NCBI GenBank assembly: GCA_020629035.1
Contig: JAHDEC010000009.1
Location: forward strand, 105,014-155,700
From: Saprospiraceae bacterium
Lineage (GTDB): Bacteria > Bacteroidota > Bacteroidia > Chitinophagales > Saprospiraceae
DNA: 50,687 nt
Direction of reading: 5' to 3'
Shown: in pieces, positions 17,377 to 25,924 of the stretch
Layout: every line of letters starts with the position of its first letter
Position numbering within the stretch: position 1 is the stretch's first letter
The notes under the pieces: generated by a model
The model's database searches: none
What the model was told of the DNA's origin: nothing
What the model saw: only the letters and a program-made list of their open reading frames with translations
Made by a program: the position numbers and the translations under genes

Positions 17377-18801
17377 ATGATCCGTTTAACTTTCATTGTA
17401 CTTTGCTTTTTTGCCACAAACTATGGAGTGCTTGCTCAGCATCTTGTCGAAGAGATTTATGGTGAAGGCTTAGGTTTTACAGAAGGTTATGATGTTATTA
17501 ACACTGATGACGAAGGCTTCTTGCTGATAGGCTCAAAGACGATTGGGACTAACGAAAACTTTACTGATCCATGGTGCATTAAGATTGATAATAAAGGGAA
17601 TGTTTTCTGGGAGTTTCAGCCTGTTTTCGGGCTAAATAGCATCTATGATATAGCCTACAGCGGTATTGAAACTGAAGAAGGTTTTGTTATTTTAGGAAAC
17701 CATGATGATCCGGCTACTTTTACAAACCTTAGTTATTTGTTTGCTGTCGATAAAGAAGGTAATGAGTTATGGAGAAAAGAGTTGCTGGAATATCCAAGTG
17801 CTAATTATGGTAAAATCATTGAAGTGGAAGATGGCTTTGTGATCGGTGGGGCATTTGATAGAAGTTTTGGTGATTGGGTGTATAGTTTAGTGAAATTTAA
17901 TGTTGAGGGTAATGAGGTGTGGTTCCAAGAGTATGATGAAGTTAGCTCAGGAGGCTTATTTTTCACCATCAGTCTTGCTAAAGATAGCCAAGGAAACATA
18001 ATTCTAGGAGGAGATTCACAAGGTAGAACCTGCATTATTAAAACGGATTCGGCAGGAGAATTGCTCTGGATACAGCATCTAGATGTGCAGGGGCCGAGTC
18101 TAGCTCATGCTATTACAAGCACAGACGAAATAGTTTCTTTGTCAAGTACTACTTATTCATCAAACCCTTCGATCAATACCATTAGTCATCTGTCTGCCGA
18201 TGGTGAAATAAAGTCCATTCTAGAAATAGATTATGGATTTATTGAATCCCCAACTGATGCAGTACTTTCACTAGCGAATGAATTAATTATCGCGGGTTCT
18301 AACTTATTTCCAACTGAACCTACAGTCATCAAGCTTGATTTAACGGGTGACACATTATGGAGCACTGTGATAGATGTTCCCGAAGGTTTAGTCGGAGTAG
18401 CCCTTGAAGAAGTAGAAATTACCGCTTTTAATAATATTGCTGTAGCAGGTATAGGGTTTGTAAACTCCAGTATTGGGCCGGTAAGCGGTTATATTTACTT
18501 TGGAATTTTAAATGGCGAAGGTGTGATAACAAGTGAAGAATTTATTCCCATTCAGGATCGAGTTCTTACTATCTATCCTAATCCATCATCAGATTTTTTA
18601 TTTGTCAATACAGATCAATGGCTAGACAGGGGAGCTTACCTAATGATCCATAAGCTAGACGGAAAATTAATGATTAAGGAAGAAGTCAAGCAAGAAAAAG
18701 AGATGGTATCTTTGACATCTTTAGCAGCAGGAAAATACCTTGTATCCCTGATAGATGCTCAGCATCAAACCATTTCAAAACAAGTGTTTATCAAGTTGTA
18801 A
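17377..18801 (+). CDS. T9SS-exported beta-propeller-like protein
   Basis: The ATG at 17377 is chosen because it opens directly onto a signal peptide (MIRLTFIVLCFF, cleavage near VLAQ); an in-frame ATG-like extension to 17278 would bury that signal 33 residues inside. The 474-residue product carries repeated blades of the form (D/E)GF(L/V)(L/I)xG followed by IDxxGNxxWE, e.g. EGFLLIGS, EEGFVILGN, EDGFVIGGA and NIILGGDS, a delta-60/PQQ-like propeller pattern. It ends in a type A T9SS tail (YPNPSSDFLFVN onward). The next gene encodes a paralogue. A binding or adhesion role is likely, but the ligand is unknown. Confidence 0.72.
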   Translation: MIRLTFIVLCFFATNYGVLAQHLVEEIYGEGLGFTEGYDVINTDDEGFLLIGSKTIGTNENFTDPWCIKIDNKGNVFWEFQPVFGLNSIYDIAYSGIETEEGFVILGNHDDPATFTNLSYLFAVDKEGNELWRKELLEYPSANYGKIIEVEDGFVIGGAFDRSFGDWVYSLVKFNVEGNEVWFQEYDEVSSGGLFFTISLAKDSQGNIILGGDSQGRTCIIKTDSAGELLWIQHLDVQGPSLAHAITSTDEIVSLSSTTYSSNPSINTISHLSADGEIKSILEIDYGFIESPTDAVLSLANELIIAGSNLFPTEPTVIKLDLTGDTLWSTVIDVPEGLVGVALEEVEITAFNNIAVAGIGFVNSSIGPVSGYIYFGILNGEGVITSEEFIPIQDRVLTIYPNPSSDFLFVNTDQWLDRGAYLMIHKLDGKLMIKEEVKQEKEMVSLTSLAAGKYLVSLIDAQHQTISKQVFIKL

Positions 18802-18930
18802 AGATGGGCTTGAGTGCACAGTGTCATTTATTTTAGCCTGTGAGAATATGTTTTAATCTTTGCATCTGACTGTTAGTATTATAATTTATATAGATTAATA
18901 AAAGTTGATTTTAGTTTAAATTTTAGACCT

Positions 18931-20295
18931 ATGAGATTTATCATTCTTGTTCTTTCGATGTTAACAACTGCTGTTTCGGCTCAGACTTTTTGGGTAAAAG
19001 GTCAAGTGAGTGGCGAAATAGATGAAAGCAATCGAATGATTCAATGTGCAGATGGTGGATTTATTGCAGTGGGGCAGCGATATCAGGCATTTATAGAACC
19101 CTATGTAGCGAAATTCGACGCTGAAGGAAATATTCAGTGGGAAAGAGTTTTTCAAATTTCAGAAGATGTAGTACTTAAAATGGATGTCTATACTGATGTC
19201 GTAGAATTGAGTGATGGATATTTAATAGCGGCTTCATCCTTTAATAATGGTTCTAAAAGTGCAAGACTCCAGAAATTAGATTTTCAAGGGGAATTAGTAA
19301 CTGAATTAGTTTTCCAAGATCATGAAATCAACAGTTTGGTAAAAACAAGTCAAAATGATTTTTACGCGGTTATGTCAAAGAATGCTATGGATTGTAAGAT
19401 CTATAAACACAATAGTTTGATGGAATTAGAATGGACTGAGGATCTGCCAGGAGCAAAATTTTCACCAGTCTATGGACATGCATATGTTGATGATGAAGAT
19501 CATTTTATCTTTTCAGCTAAAGGCTTATATGATGATGAACTCAAGTTGTATGAAATAGATACGGAGGGTAATCTTATTTATGAGCATAGCATTGAACAAA
19601 AAGAGAATCCTTCAAGGACAAGCTTACATGTGCAAATTGATGAAAATGAATGGGTTTGCATTCCGGAAGGTAAGACACACAATTTCTTGCAAAAAGTAAA
19701 TAGAAATACAGGGGAAGTAATTCAGACTAATGATATTTCAGCTAGTATAGAGTCAGTCAATGAAATGATCAAAATATTTGAAGGGATTTATTTGGTAGGG
19801 CATGCAAAAGGGGACCCTTGGCCAAGTGTATGGGTCTTTGATTTTGAATTAAATTTAGTAGACAGCTATCAGCTTGCTAGCCTAATCCAAAGTAATACGA
19901 ATGCAACTGACGGGGCAAGTATTGTGGATTTATCAGCCACCTCTGAAGGTCACATAGCTTTCGCAGGTTCGATATTAACTGGAGGTTTTGCCAGTGGATT
20001 TTTGAACGGTCATATTAGTCGATTTGGTGAATTGTCTGCAGTATCTAATCAAGATTTAATAGCAAGCTACAACCTAAGTGTTTTTCCGAACCCAGCCCAA
20101 GATTTTGTCCAATTGTCAAGCAAATCAAGCATAGAGTCAATCCAAATTTATGCTTCAAATGGTTCGCTCCTAAAAAGCATTTCGGGTTCAGACTCAAATG
20201 AAAAGATTGATATAGATGATTTTGCACATGGCAGTTATTTGATTAAGCTGGTGGTGGAAGAAAAATCAGTTTCCATTCCTTTCGTTAAAATATAG
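18931..20295 (+). CDS. T9SS-exported beta-propeller-like protein, paralogue of the preceding gene
   Basis: The 454-residue product has a signal peptide ending TAVSAQ (about residue 18), propeller-like blades (DGGFIAVGQ with KFDAEGNIQWE, then DGYLIAAS with KLDFQGE), a less regular middle, and a type A T9SS tail (FPNPAQDFVQLSS onward, ending VKI). Order and length match the gene immediately upstream, 129 bp away, although identity is low, so the two probably arose by an old tandem duplication. TAATCTTTG at 18854 is a possible variant promoter box. Function unknown beyond surface localisation. Confidence 0.7.
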   Translation: MRFIILVLSMLTTAVSAQTFWVKGQVSGEIDESNRMIQCADGGFIAVGQRYQAFIEPYVAKFDAEGNIQWERVFQISEDVVLKMDVYTDVVELSDGYLIAASSFNNGSKSARLQKLDFQGELVTELVFQDHEINSLVKTSQNDFYAVMSKNAMDCKIYKHNSLMELEWTEDLPGAKFSPVYGHAYVDDEDHFIFSAKGLYDDELKLYEIDTEGNLIYEHSIEQKENPSRTSLHVQIDENEWVCIPEGKTHNFLQKVNRNTGEVIQTNDISASIESVNEMIKIFEGIYLVGHAKGDPWPSVWVFDFELNLVDSYQLASLIQSNTNATDGASIVDLSATSEGHIAFAGSILTGGFASGFLNGHISRFGELSAVSNQDLIASYNLSVFPNPAQDFVQLSSKSSIESIQIYASNGSLLKSISGSDSNEKIDIDDFAHGSYLIKLVVEEKSVSIPFVKI

Positions 20296-20323
20296 AACAC
20301 CTGCCGTAATTACTGGGGTTTAG

Positions 20324-20824
20324 ATGTTGTACTATCACAGTTTTTTATTTATCTTTAAAAGAGTGAAACAACAAGTACATAGCTTTACATCTATATTATT
20401 AGCTTTTTTAATCTTGGCTAGTACTTCTGGTGTGCATTTAGATATGCACTTTTGTCAAGATAAATTAAAGCGGGTCAATCTATTTGGACCTGCTAAGACT
20501 TGTGCCGAAGTTGCAGCACTTAGCAAATCTTGTTGTGCTAAAAAGATGGCTTGTCACAAACAAATGACAGATGTCGCTACAGCCGATCATGATGATTGTT
20601 GTCGCAATTCCACGCTTTCCTTTGATTTGTCTGTTGATGCTTTAGCGCCTGTTATTATACAAGAAGAAAGTATAGAATTGCTAGACCTTGATGTTCTTCA
20701 GCCATCTATACTTAGCAAAGCTAATGTTGTTAACTATTTCTACAGCATACCCATCATTTATCCTCCTCCAGAAATTTTACAAGGAGTTTCCAAGCCCATA
20801 ATTTATGGGTCTTTTCTTTGTTAA
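20324..20824 (+). CDS. HYC_CC_PP-type small Cys-rich membrane-associated protein
   Basis: A 166-residue protein with one N-terminal hydrophobic segment (about 20-37) and the hallmarks of the Bacteroidota HYC_CC_PP family: HFC (42-44), SCC (69-71), a later DCC (91-93), and YPPPEI near the C-terminus. Members sit beside metal-transport genes. Here it is the first gene of the copper-type cluster, so a periplasmic or membrane metal-handling role is inferred. The start is uncertain: the ATG at 20324 adds 13 residues ahead of a GTG at 20363 that would put the hydrophobic segment nearer the N-terminus. Confidence 0.72.
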   Translation: MLYYHSFLFIFKRVKQQVHSFTSILLAFLILASTSGVHLDMHFCQDKLKRVNLFGPAKTCAEVAALSKSCCAKKMACHKQMTDVATADHDDCCRNSTLSFDLSVDALAPVIIQEESIELLDLDVLQPSILSKANVVNYFYSIPIIYPPPEILQGVSKPIIYGSFLC

Positions 20825-20898
20825 TGATGATTAATTAAACTGGTTTATGGCCTAGAATACATATACTAGACTTAATTGGATTACTTATCATTTGTTAT

Positions 20899-21678
20899 AT
20901 GAAAACATTAGAAAAGAGATTTTTAGTTGTTATTATTTGTTGGATTAGTTTTGCTGCTTTACAGGCACAGGGACCTCCCATTACTGGAGATAAACCCATA
21001 ATGCTTTCGAAAGGCAACATAGTACTAAAGACATTAAGTGAATATAGAGTATACCAAGATCGAGAGGCATTGATCATGCCCTTGATGGTGCATTATATTC
21101 CATCCAAGAATGTCTTACTTGGAATACACATTCCCTATGTAAATGTCAACTCATCTTCAGAAGACATGACAAATATTGGAGATATTCAATTGCTTGCTAA
21201 ATACCAGTTTTATCGCAAAGATCAAATGGCTAAAACATTTAGAGTGGTAGCAAAAACCTATCAATGGATTCCAGCTAAGCATGATTTAAATGTGGAAGAA
21301 GTTGCAGTAGGATCTTATCGTTCTTTTTACAGCGTCCTAGCCGGTTTGGAGACTATAAAATTTGGTGTTTCTAATGAATTAGGTTTTGCTTTTGATGCAG
21401 GAGGCGAGCATAATTTAGTTAGGTATAAGTTAGGTTTCGGATTACCCCTAAAGAAACCGGTTTATCCAGTTGACCAAGTTAATTTATATTTTGAATACCA
21501 AAATGATTATAGATTTAATGACCAAGGTTTTTCCACCTTGTATGCTCAAGGTGTTCAGTATGCAAAAGGAAGATGGACTATGGAAACATCTATACAATTT
21601 CCACTTATTCAATATCAAATTCCGGAAGCTTTAAAGCGTAAATACAGCTTTTTTGTTGGAATTCGATATGTTATTTAA
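20899..21678 (+). CDS. Outer-membrane beta-barrel protein of the copper cluster
   Basis: The 259-residue product has a signal peptide (cleavage near ALQAQ, about residue 23) and a mature part of short amphipathic strands with aromatic girdles ending in GIRYVI, as expected of an outer-membrane barrel. It resembles the transporter/MetA-like barrels often annotated in heavy-metal clusters; family identity is tentative. It lies 74 bp after the HYC_CC_PP gene and 18 bp before the double-HMA gene. A role as a metal pore or as an assembly partner is inferred. Confidence 0.65.
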   Translation: MKTLEKRFLVVIICWISFAALQAQGPPITGDKPIMLSKGNIVLKTLSEYRVYQDREALIMPLMVHYIPSKNVLLGIHIPYVNVNSSSEDMTNIGDIQLLAKYQFYRKDQMAKTFRVVAKTYQWIPAKHDLNVEEVAVGSYRSFYSVLAGLETIKFGVSNELGFAFDAGGEHNLVRYKLGFGLPLKKPVYPVDQVNLYFEYQNDYRFNDQGFSTLYAQGVQYAKGRWTMETSIQFPLIQYQIPEALKRKYSFFVGIRYVI

Positions 21679-21696
21679 CTAAGAAAAAAAATTAAA

Positions 21697-22323
21697 ATGA
21701 AATACATAATTATATTAATTGCTTGCTGTTTTGTCTTTCCAGTATTAGGACAAAACACGGATGAATTTAAAGTGCAAGTAGATGGATTAGGTTGTCCATT
21801 TTGTGCTTACGGATTAGAAAAAACCTTTGATGAATTTGAAGGAATCGATGATGTCAAGATCGATATGGAGACTGGGATAATGACCTTTACCTTGCCAGCT
21901 GATCTAAGTGTTGATTTAGAGGCTGTTTCTGATAAGGTTGTAAAGGCTGGTTATACAGCAGTAGAGTCTTCTGTGGTGAAAGCTAATGGAGAAGCAGCAG
22001 CATGGGATAAAGCAAGTAGTAAAGAGCCAGAAGAGGATGAAGTGCCAGCCGTCACATTAGAAAGCACTACACTAATGGTAAAGGGTAACTGTGGAATGTG
22101 TAAGACAAGAATAGAAGAAGCAATTTTGGGCTTAGAAGGTGTTAAAGAGGCTAGCTGGGACGAAGATACCCAGATGCTAAGTGTAACTTTTGATGCATCA
22201 GCGCAAAACATGAGTAATGTTTCCACAACATTGGCAAATCTTGGGCATGATACAGCTTTAGATCGTGCAGATGATAAAGATTATCAGAATCTTCATACTT
22301 GTTGCCAATACAATAGAAATTAA
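21697..22323 (+). CDS. Periplasmic double-HMA metallochaperone
   Basis: This 208-residue protein has a signal peptide (1-18, VLGQ) and two heavy-metal-associated ferredoxin-like domains. The first (about 24-92) has a GCPFC site with Cys33 and Cys36, lacking the usual Met ahead of it; the second (about 122-190) has GNCGMC with Cys132 and Cys135. An acidic linker separates them, and a C-terminal HTCCQY adds a further Cys pair. HMA domains bind Cu(I) or similar soft metals. Between the barrel gene and the MbnP-like gene, it is a likely periplasmic copper shuttle. Confidence 0.85.
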   Translation: MKYIIILIACCFVFPVLGQNTDEFKVQVDGLGCPFCAYGLEKTFDEFEGIDDVKIDMETGIMTFTLPADLSVDLEAVSDKVVKAGYTAVESSVVKANGEAAAWDKASSKEPEEDEVPAVTLESTTLMVKGNCGMCKTRIEEAILGLEGVKEASWDEDTQMLSVTFDASAQNMSNVSTTLANLGHDTALDRADDKDYQNLHTCCQYNRN

Positions 22324-22362
22324 ATAAAAATCAAATTAATAAAGCTTAAAAACAATCGGAAC

Positions 22363-23325
22363 ATGAAACAAACAATCTTTTCAATCCTTTTGATTACTTT
22401 TTCTCTTTCCTTATTTGGACAAAAGGAGGTAATCTTGAAAATCAATCATAAGCTGGGTGATGAAGTTTTTGAATATCACACAGAACACAACACTGATGAG
22501 GGGAATAATTTCAAAATTACCAGACTACAATACTATCTCTCAGGCCTAAGTTTAATTCATGATGGAGGTCAAGAAACGATCATTGAAGATTTATGGATTT
22601 TAGATAGAGCACAGAACATAGCTAGTCTACACGAACTAGGAAGTTTTGAACTAGATCAAATAGAAGGTATAAAGCTTCATGTAGGTGTTGATAGTTTACA
22701 CAATCATTTAGATCCGGCTTTATGGCCAGCAGATCATCCTTTAGCACCTAAAAACCCTTCTATGCATTGGGGCTGGGCTGGTGGCTATCGGTTTTTTGCC
22801 TTTGAAGGGCTGGCTGGTGAGGATGCTCTCGTTAATGATGTCCAATTTCATGGTGTAGGGAATAGTTTGTATGAAACAACGACGGTTTTAACTGGGGCAA
22901 CTGAGGAAAATGGTACACTGGTGATAAGTCTAGATGCTGATTATGCGGAAGCCGTGCGCACACTTGATATAAATCCAGGGCTGATTAGTCACGGAGAAAT
23001 CTGGCACGCAAAAACCGTCGGAGAGAACTTTACAAACTTAGTTTTCTCAGCCAGCGATGGTACAGTATCTTCGGAAGATATAGCTGATTTAATAGAAGTA
23101 CAACTATTTCCTAACCCTGCAATAAGTGGAGTTGTCAATGTTAAAACGGATTTGCAGAGTCCAACAGCATTGGTCAATATTTTTGCAGCAAATGGAGTTA
23201 AGCTCAGTCAAAGTAATCTGTCGAATGGACAAGCAACATTGAACATAAATACTCCAGGAGTTTATATGCTACAATTTGTGGATAATAATCAGCTTTTACT
23301 TACCAAGCGTTTAGTTGTTAGGTAG
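22363..23325 (+). CDS. MbnP-like copper-binding protein with T9SS type A tail
   Basis: A 320-residue protein. The signal peptide (1-20, LFGQ) is followed by an MbnP-type domain (about 21-230): VILKINHKLG, KITRLQYYLSGL, then HVGVDSLHNH and MHWGWAGGYRF at 134-144. The His/Met/Trp-rich segment is the kind of site where MbnP family proteins bind Cu(I) after a Trp is oxidised to kynurenine by MbnH. The C-terminal 75 residues form a T9SS type A sorting domain (LFPNPAISGVV onward), unusual for a protein thought to act in the periplasm. Its stop codon shares one base with the start of the dihaem protein gene. Which Trp is modified cannot be told from sequence alone. Confidence 0.82.
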   Translation: MKQTIFSILLITFSLSLFGQKEVILKINHKLGDEVFEYHTEHNTDEGNNFKITRLQYYLSGLSLIHDGGQETIIEDLWILDRAQNIASLHELGSFELDQIEGIKLHVGVDSLHNHLDPALWPADHPLAPKNPSMHWGWAGGYRFFAFEGLAGEDALVNDVQFHGVGNSLYETTTVLTGATEENGTLVISLDADYAEAVRTLDINPGLISHGEIWHAKTVGENFTNLVFSASDGTVSSEDIADLIEVQLFPNPAISGVVNVKTDLQSPTALVNIFAANGVKLSQSNLSNGQATLNINTPGVYMLQFVDNNQLLLTKRLVVR

Positions 23326-24344
23326 TGCAAAGACAGGTTATCATATACTTTTTTATCATCGGGTGCTTCTTTTCTTGTCAGCAAGTAAATGATCAGGAAT
23401 TAGTGATAGAGCCACTAGGCTTAATGGAGATTCCTGATCATTTTCCAGCAATCGAGTTTCCTGACGATAATGGATTTACCTTGGAACGGTGGGAGTTAGG
23501 TAAGAAGCTGTTTTATGATCCTATAATGTCTTCTACTGGGGACGTCAGCTGTGCCACTTGTCATGATCCAGCATTGGGTTTCACAGATGGACTTGAAGTG
23601 AGTATAGGCGTAGAAGATAGAATGGGTTTTCGAAATGCTCCAAGTCTGGCAAATGTCGCTTACCAACCTTATTTGCTTAGGGAAGGAGCCCTTTCGAGCA
23701 TTGAAATGCAAGTGCTTGTGCCATTGCAAGAACATCACGAGTTTGACCTAAATATCTTAGACTTAGTAGACAGACTAAAGGAAGACGAAACGTATAGAGC
23801 CATGAGTCAAGAAGCTTATAATCGTGAGCCTGATGCTTTCGTCATAACAAGAGCCTTAGCAAATTTTGAACGAAGTTTAATTTCTGGACAGTCAAGGTAC
23901 GATGCACACTTGACAGGTGATTTAACCTTAAATCAGGATGAACTTAAAGGGGAAGCCTTGTTTTTTAGTGAGCGACTTGCTTGTGGTCATTGTCATGGAG
24001 GACACAATTTTAGTAATTATGACATTACCAATAATGGATTATATGAGGAATATCCAGATGTTGGAAAATTTAGATTGACAAATGATTCCACAGATCTTGC
24101 CACCTTCAAAACACCATCCTTAAGAAATGTTGCCATCACGGCTCCTTACATGCATGATGGCTCATTACAAAGCATTGAGCAAGTCATAGAACATTATGCA
24201 GTTGGTGGAAAAGCGCACATAAATAAACACCCACTGATCGATAGTTTTGAAATTTCAGATGAAGAAAAGACTCAACTGATGGCATTTTTGCACTGTTTAA
24301 CTGATTCACCATTTATAAACAACAAAATATTTAGAGATGAATAG
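23325..24344 (+). CDS. MbnH/cytochrome c peroxidase-like dihaem lipoprotein, copy 1
   Basis: The start is GTG at 23325, inside the TAGTG junction with the MbnP-like gene, so translation is probably coupled. The 339-residue product has a lipoprotein leader (FFSC, Cys18) and two haem c sites, CATCH (76-80) and CGHCH (220-224), in the arrangement of the bacterial dihaem peroxidase/MauG family. Later motifs FKTPSLRNV and APYMHDGS are typical of this family. By analogy with MbnH it should oxidise a Trp of the MbnP partner to kynurenine. It needs the cytochrome c maturation machinery, of which ccmB, ccmC and ccmD are about 12 kb away. Confidence 0.88.
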   Translation: MQRQVIIYFFIIGCFFSCQQVNDQELVIEPLGLMEIPDHFPAIEFPDDNGFTLERWELGKKLFYDPIMSSTGDVSCATCHDPALGFTDGLEVSIGVEDRMGFRNAPSLANVAYQPYLLREGALSSIEMQVLVPLQEHHEFDLNILDLVDRLKEDETYRAMSQEAYNREPDAFVITRALANFERSLISGQSRYDAHLTGDLTLNQDELKGEALFFSERLACGHCHGGHNFSNYDITNNGLYEEYPDVGKFRLTNDSTDLATFKTPSLRNVAITAPYMHDGSLQSIEQVIEHYAVGGKAHINKHPLIDSFEISDEEKTQLMAFLHCLTDSPFINNKIFRDE

Positions 24345-25422
24345 GCCAGTAATCACAAGCACGTTTTGCATTCTTTTTTTATGCCTGGTTTATGCATGCC
24401 AGCAAGAGCCGTCTAAACCATTAGGCAAAGATGATACGCCTTACTTATTAGAATATGGCGCATTACCGACACCTGATCTGCCAGCAGATAACCAACTCAC
24501 TGAAGCAGGTGTTAGCTTAGGGAGAATGTTATTTTATGATAGACAATTGTCGCGGGATAATATTCAAGCCTGTGCCGACTGCCATCGACAGTCTTCTGCT
24601 TTTTCAGATTCATTGCGATTCTCCCTTGGCGTGGATAACCTTCCAGGGACTAGACATTCGATGAGCATCACCAATATGGCCTGGAACACTAATGGATTTT
24701 TCTGGGATGGGAGAGCAGAACTATTAAGACATCAGGCCATTTTACCTATCCAAGACCCATTGGAAATGGACGAAACATTGGACAATGTCATCCAAAAACT
24801 TAGTTCAGATACACAGTATGAAGATGCTTTTATTTTAGCTTTTGGAGATGATTTAGTGACTGAGCAACGAATAGCTCTTGCGCTTGAACAGTTTATGTTA
24901 AGTATCGTAAGTTACCAATCTAAATTTGATCGATATCTCGCTGGTTTGGATACATTAACAGCTGAAGAGGAAAGAGGAAGATTCTTATACTTTACGGAGT
25001 ATAACCCATTTTTTCCAGAGGATTCAGGTGCTGACTGCGAACATTGTCATGGCGGTGCAAATTTTGAAAATGATAGTTATATGAACAATGGTTTAGATGA
25101 AGAACAGGATTTTTCAGATCTCGGAAGGTTTGTCGTGACGCAAAACCCAATGCATAGGGCTCAATTTAAAGTACCCAGTCTCAGAAACATCGCATTAAGC
25201 CAACCATATATGCATGATGGTCGTTTTAATACATTAGAAGAGGTTATCGATCATTATGATCATGGTGTTCGTTTTTCGTCGACAGTCGATCCAGCGCTTC
25301 TACAAACGATAGATCAAGGATTGGGATTAAGTGATGAAGATAAATCAGCATTAGTCAAATTTCTTCATACCTTAACCGATGAGAACTTTATTAATAATGA
25401 AGCATATAGCAACCCCTTTTAG
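24337..25422 (+). CDS. MbnH/cytochrome c peroxidase-like dihaem lipoprotein, copy 2
   Basis: The ATG overlaps the end of copy 1 by 8 nt. The 361-residue product has a lipoprotein leader (VYAC, Cys21) and haem sites CADCH (79-83) and CEHCH (234-238), plus FKVPSLRNIA and PYMHDGRF. It differs from copy 1 in having FFWDGRAE after the first haem, closer to classical peroxidase/MauG proteins, and a longer insert before the second haem. Two dihaem enzymes beside one MbnP-like substrate raise the possibility of one modifying enzyme and one electron-transfer or peroxide-handling partner; that split is inference. Confidence 0.87.
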   Translation: MNRPVITSTFCILFLCLVYACQQEPSKPLGKDDTPYLLEYGALPTPDLPADNQLTEAGVSLGRMLFYDRQLSRDNIQACADCHRQSSAFSDSLRFSLGVDNLPGTRHSMSITNMAWNTNGFFWDGRAELLRHQAILPIQDPLEMDETLDNVIQKLSSDTQYEDAFILAFGDDLVTEQRIALALEQFMLSIVSYQSKFDRYLAGLDTLTAEEERGRFLYFTEYNPFFPEDSGADCEHCHGGANFENDSYMNNGLDEEQDFSDLGRFVVTQNPMHRAQFKVPSLRNIALSQPYMHDGRFNTLEEVIDHYDHGVRFSSTVDPALLQTIDQGLGLSDEDKSALVKFLHTLTDENFINNEAYSNPF

Positions 25423-25924
25423 CTTTTTAGTTTTTGTGTTGCTTTCCCTAACTGGGCAAATAGCTAGTAGCCAGCTGTTTGTTCAAATTGAGGAGTTGAA
25501 TAAGGTAGAAACAATCAAGTTATACCCAGGAGATAAATTTCAGTATCAACTTAAAGGCTATGAGAAGTCTTGGGATAAAGGAGTTATTGGGAGCATCGAT
25601 CCAGCGATTAATGCAATTTTCATAAAAGAAAGCATGTATCAAATCGATGAATTCTCAGCCATTAGAGTATCGGGACCTTTTGCTCCCAGAGCAGTAGGAG
25701 TGACCTTCCAAACCTTCGGTATCGGCTGGCTTGGTTTTGGTATTCTCGGTCGAGTGTTTAGCAATGGAACTTTCAAGGCTCAGGAGGCCATCATCGGAGC
25801 AGTCGCGATTGGAGTTGGTTATTTATTTAGGTCCTTTTATCGATGGGATACTGTCCAATTAAATGAAAATAATCGACTGAGAATTATGGATGTTAGAATG
25901 GTAGTTCCAACAGTTGATAACTAA
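25397..25924 (+). CDS. Unknown secreted/membrane protein closing the copper cluster
   Basis: The ATG at 25397 is preferred over an in-frame start at 25379 because it leads straight into a signal peptide (MKHIATPFSFLVFVLL, cleavage near ASSQ). It overlaps the second dihaem gene by 26 nt. The 175-residue product contains KLYPGDKFQYQLKG, a sequence RAVGVTFQTFGIGWLGFGIL and a Gly-rich hydrophobic stretch AIIGAVAIGVGYLF that could form one or two membrane segments, and ends with RLRIMDVRM. No family was recognised. Tight overlap suggests it works with, or is regulated with, the dihaem proteins. Confidence 0.65.
   Translation: MKHIATPFSFLVFVLLSLTGQIASSQLFVQIEELNKVETIKLYPGDKFQYQLKGYEKSWDKGVIGSIDPAINAIFIKESMYQIDEFSAIRVSGPFAPRAVGVTFQTFGIGWLGFGILGRVFSNGTFKAQEAIIGAVAIGVGYLFRSFYRWDTVQLNENNRLRIMDVRMVVPTVDN

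Noticed and set aside
20296-20898. A methanobactin precursor gene near the MbnP-like cluster
   Set aside because: No short ORF with a Cys-containing core peptide and no mbnB or mbnC genes were found in or around the cluster.
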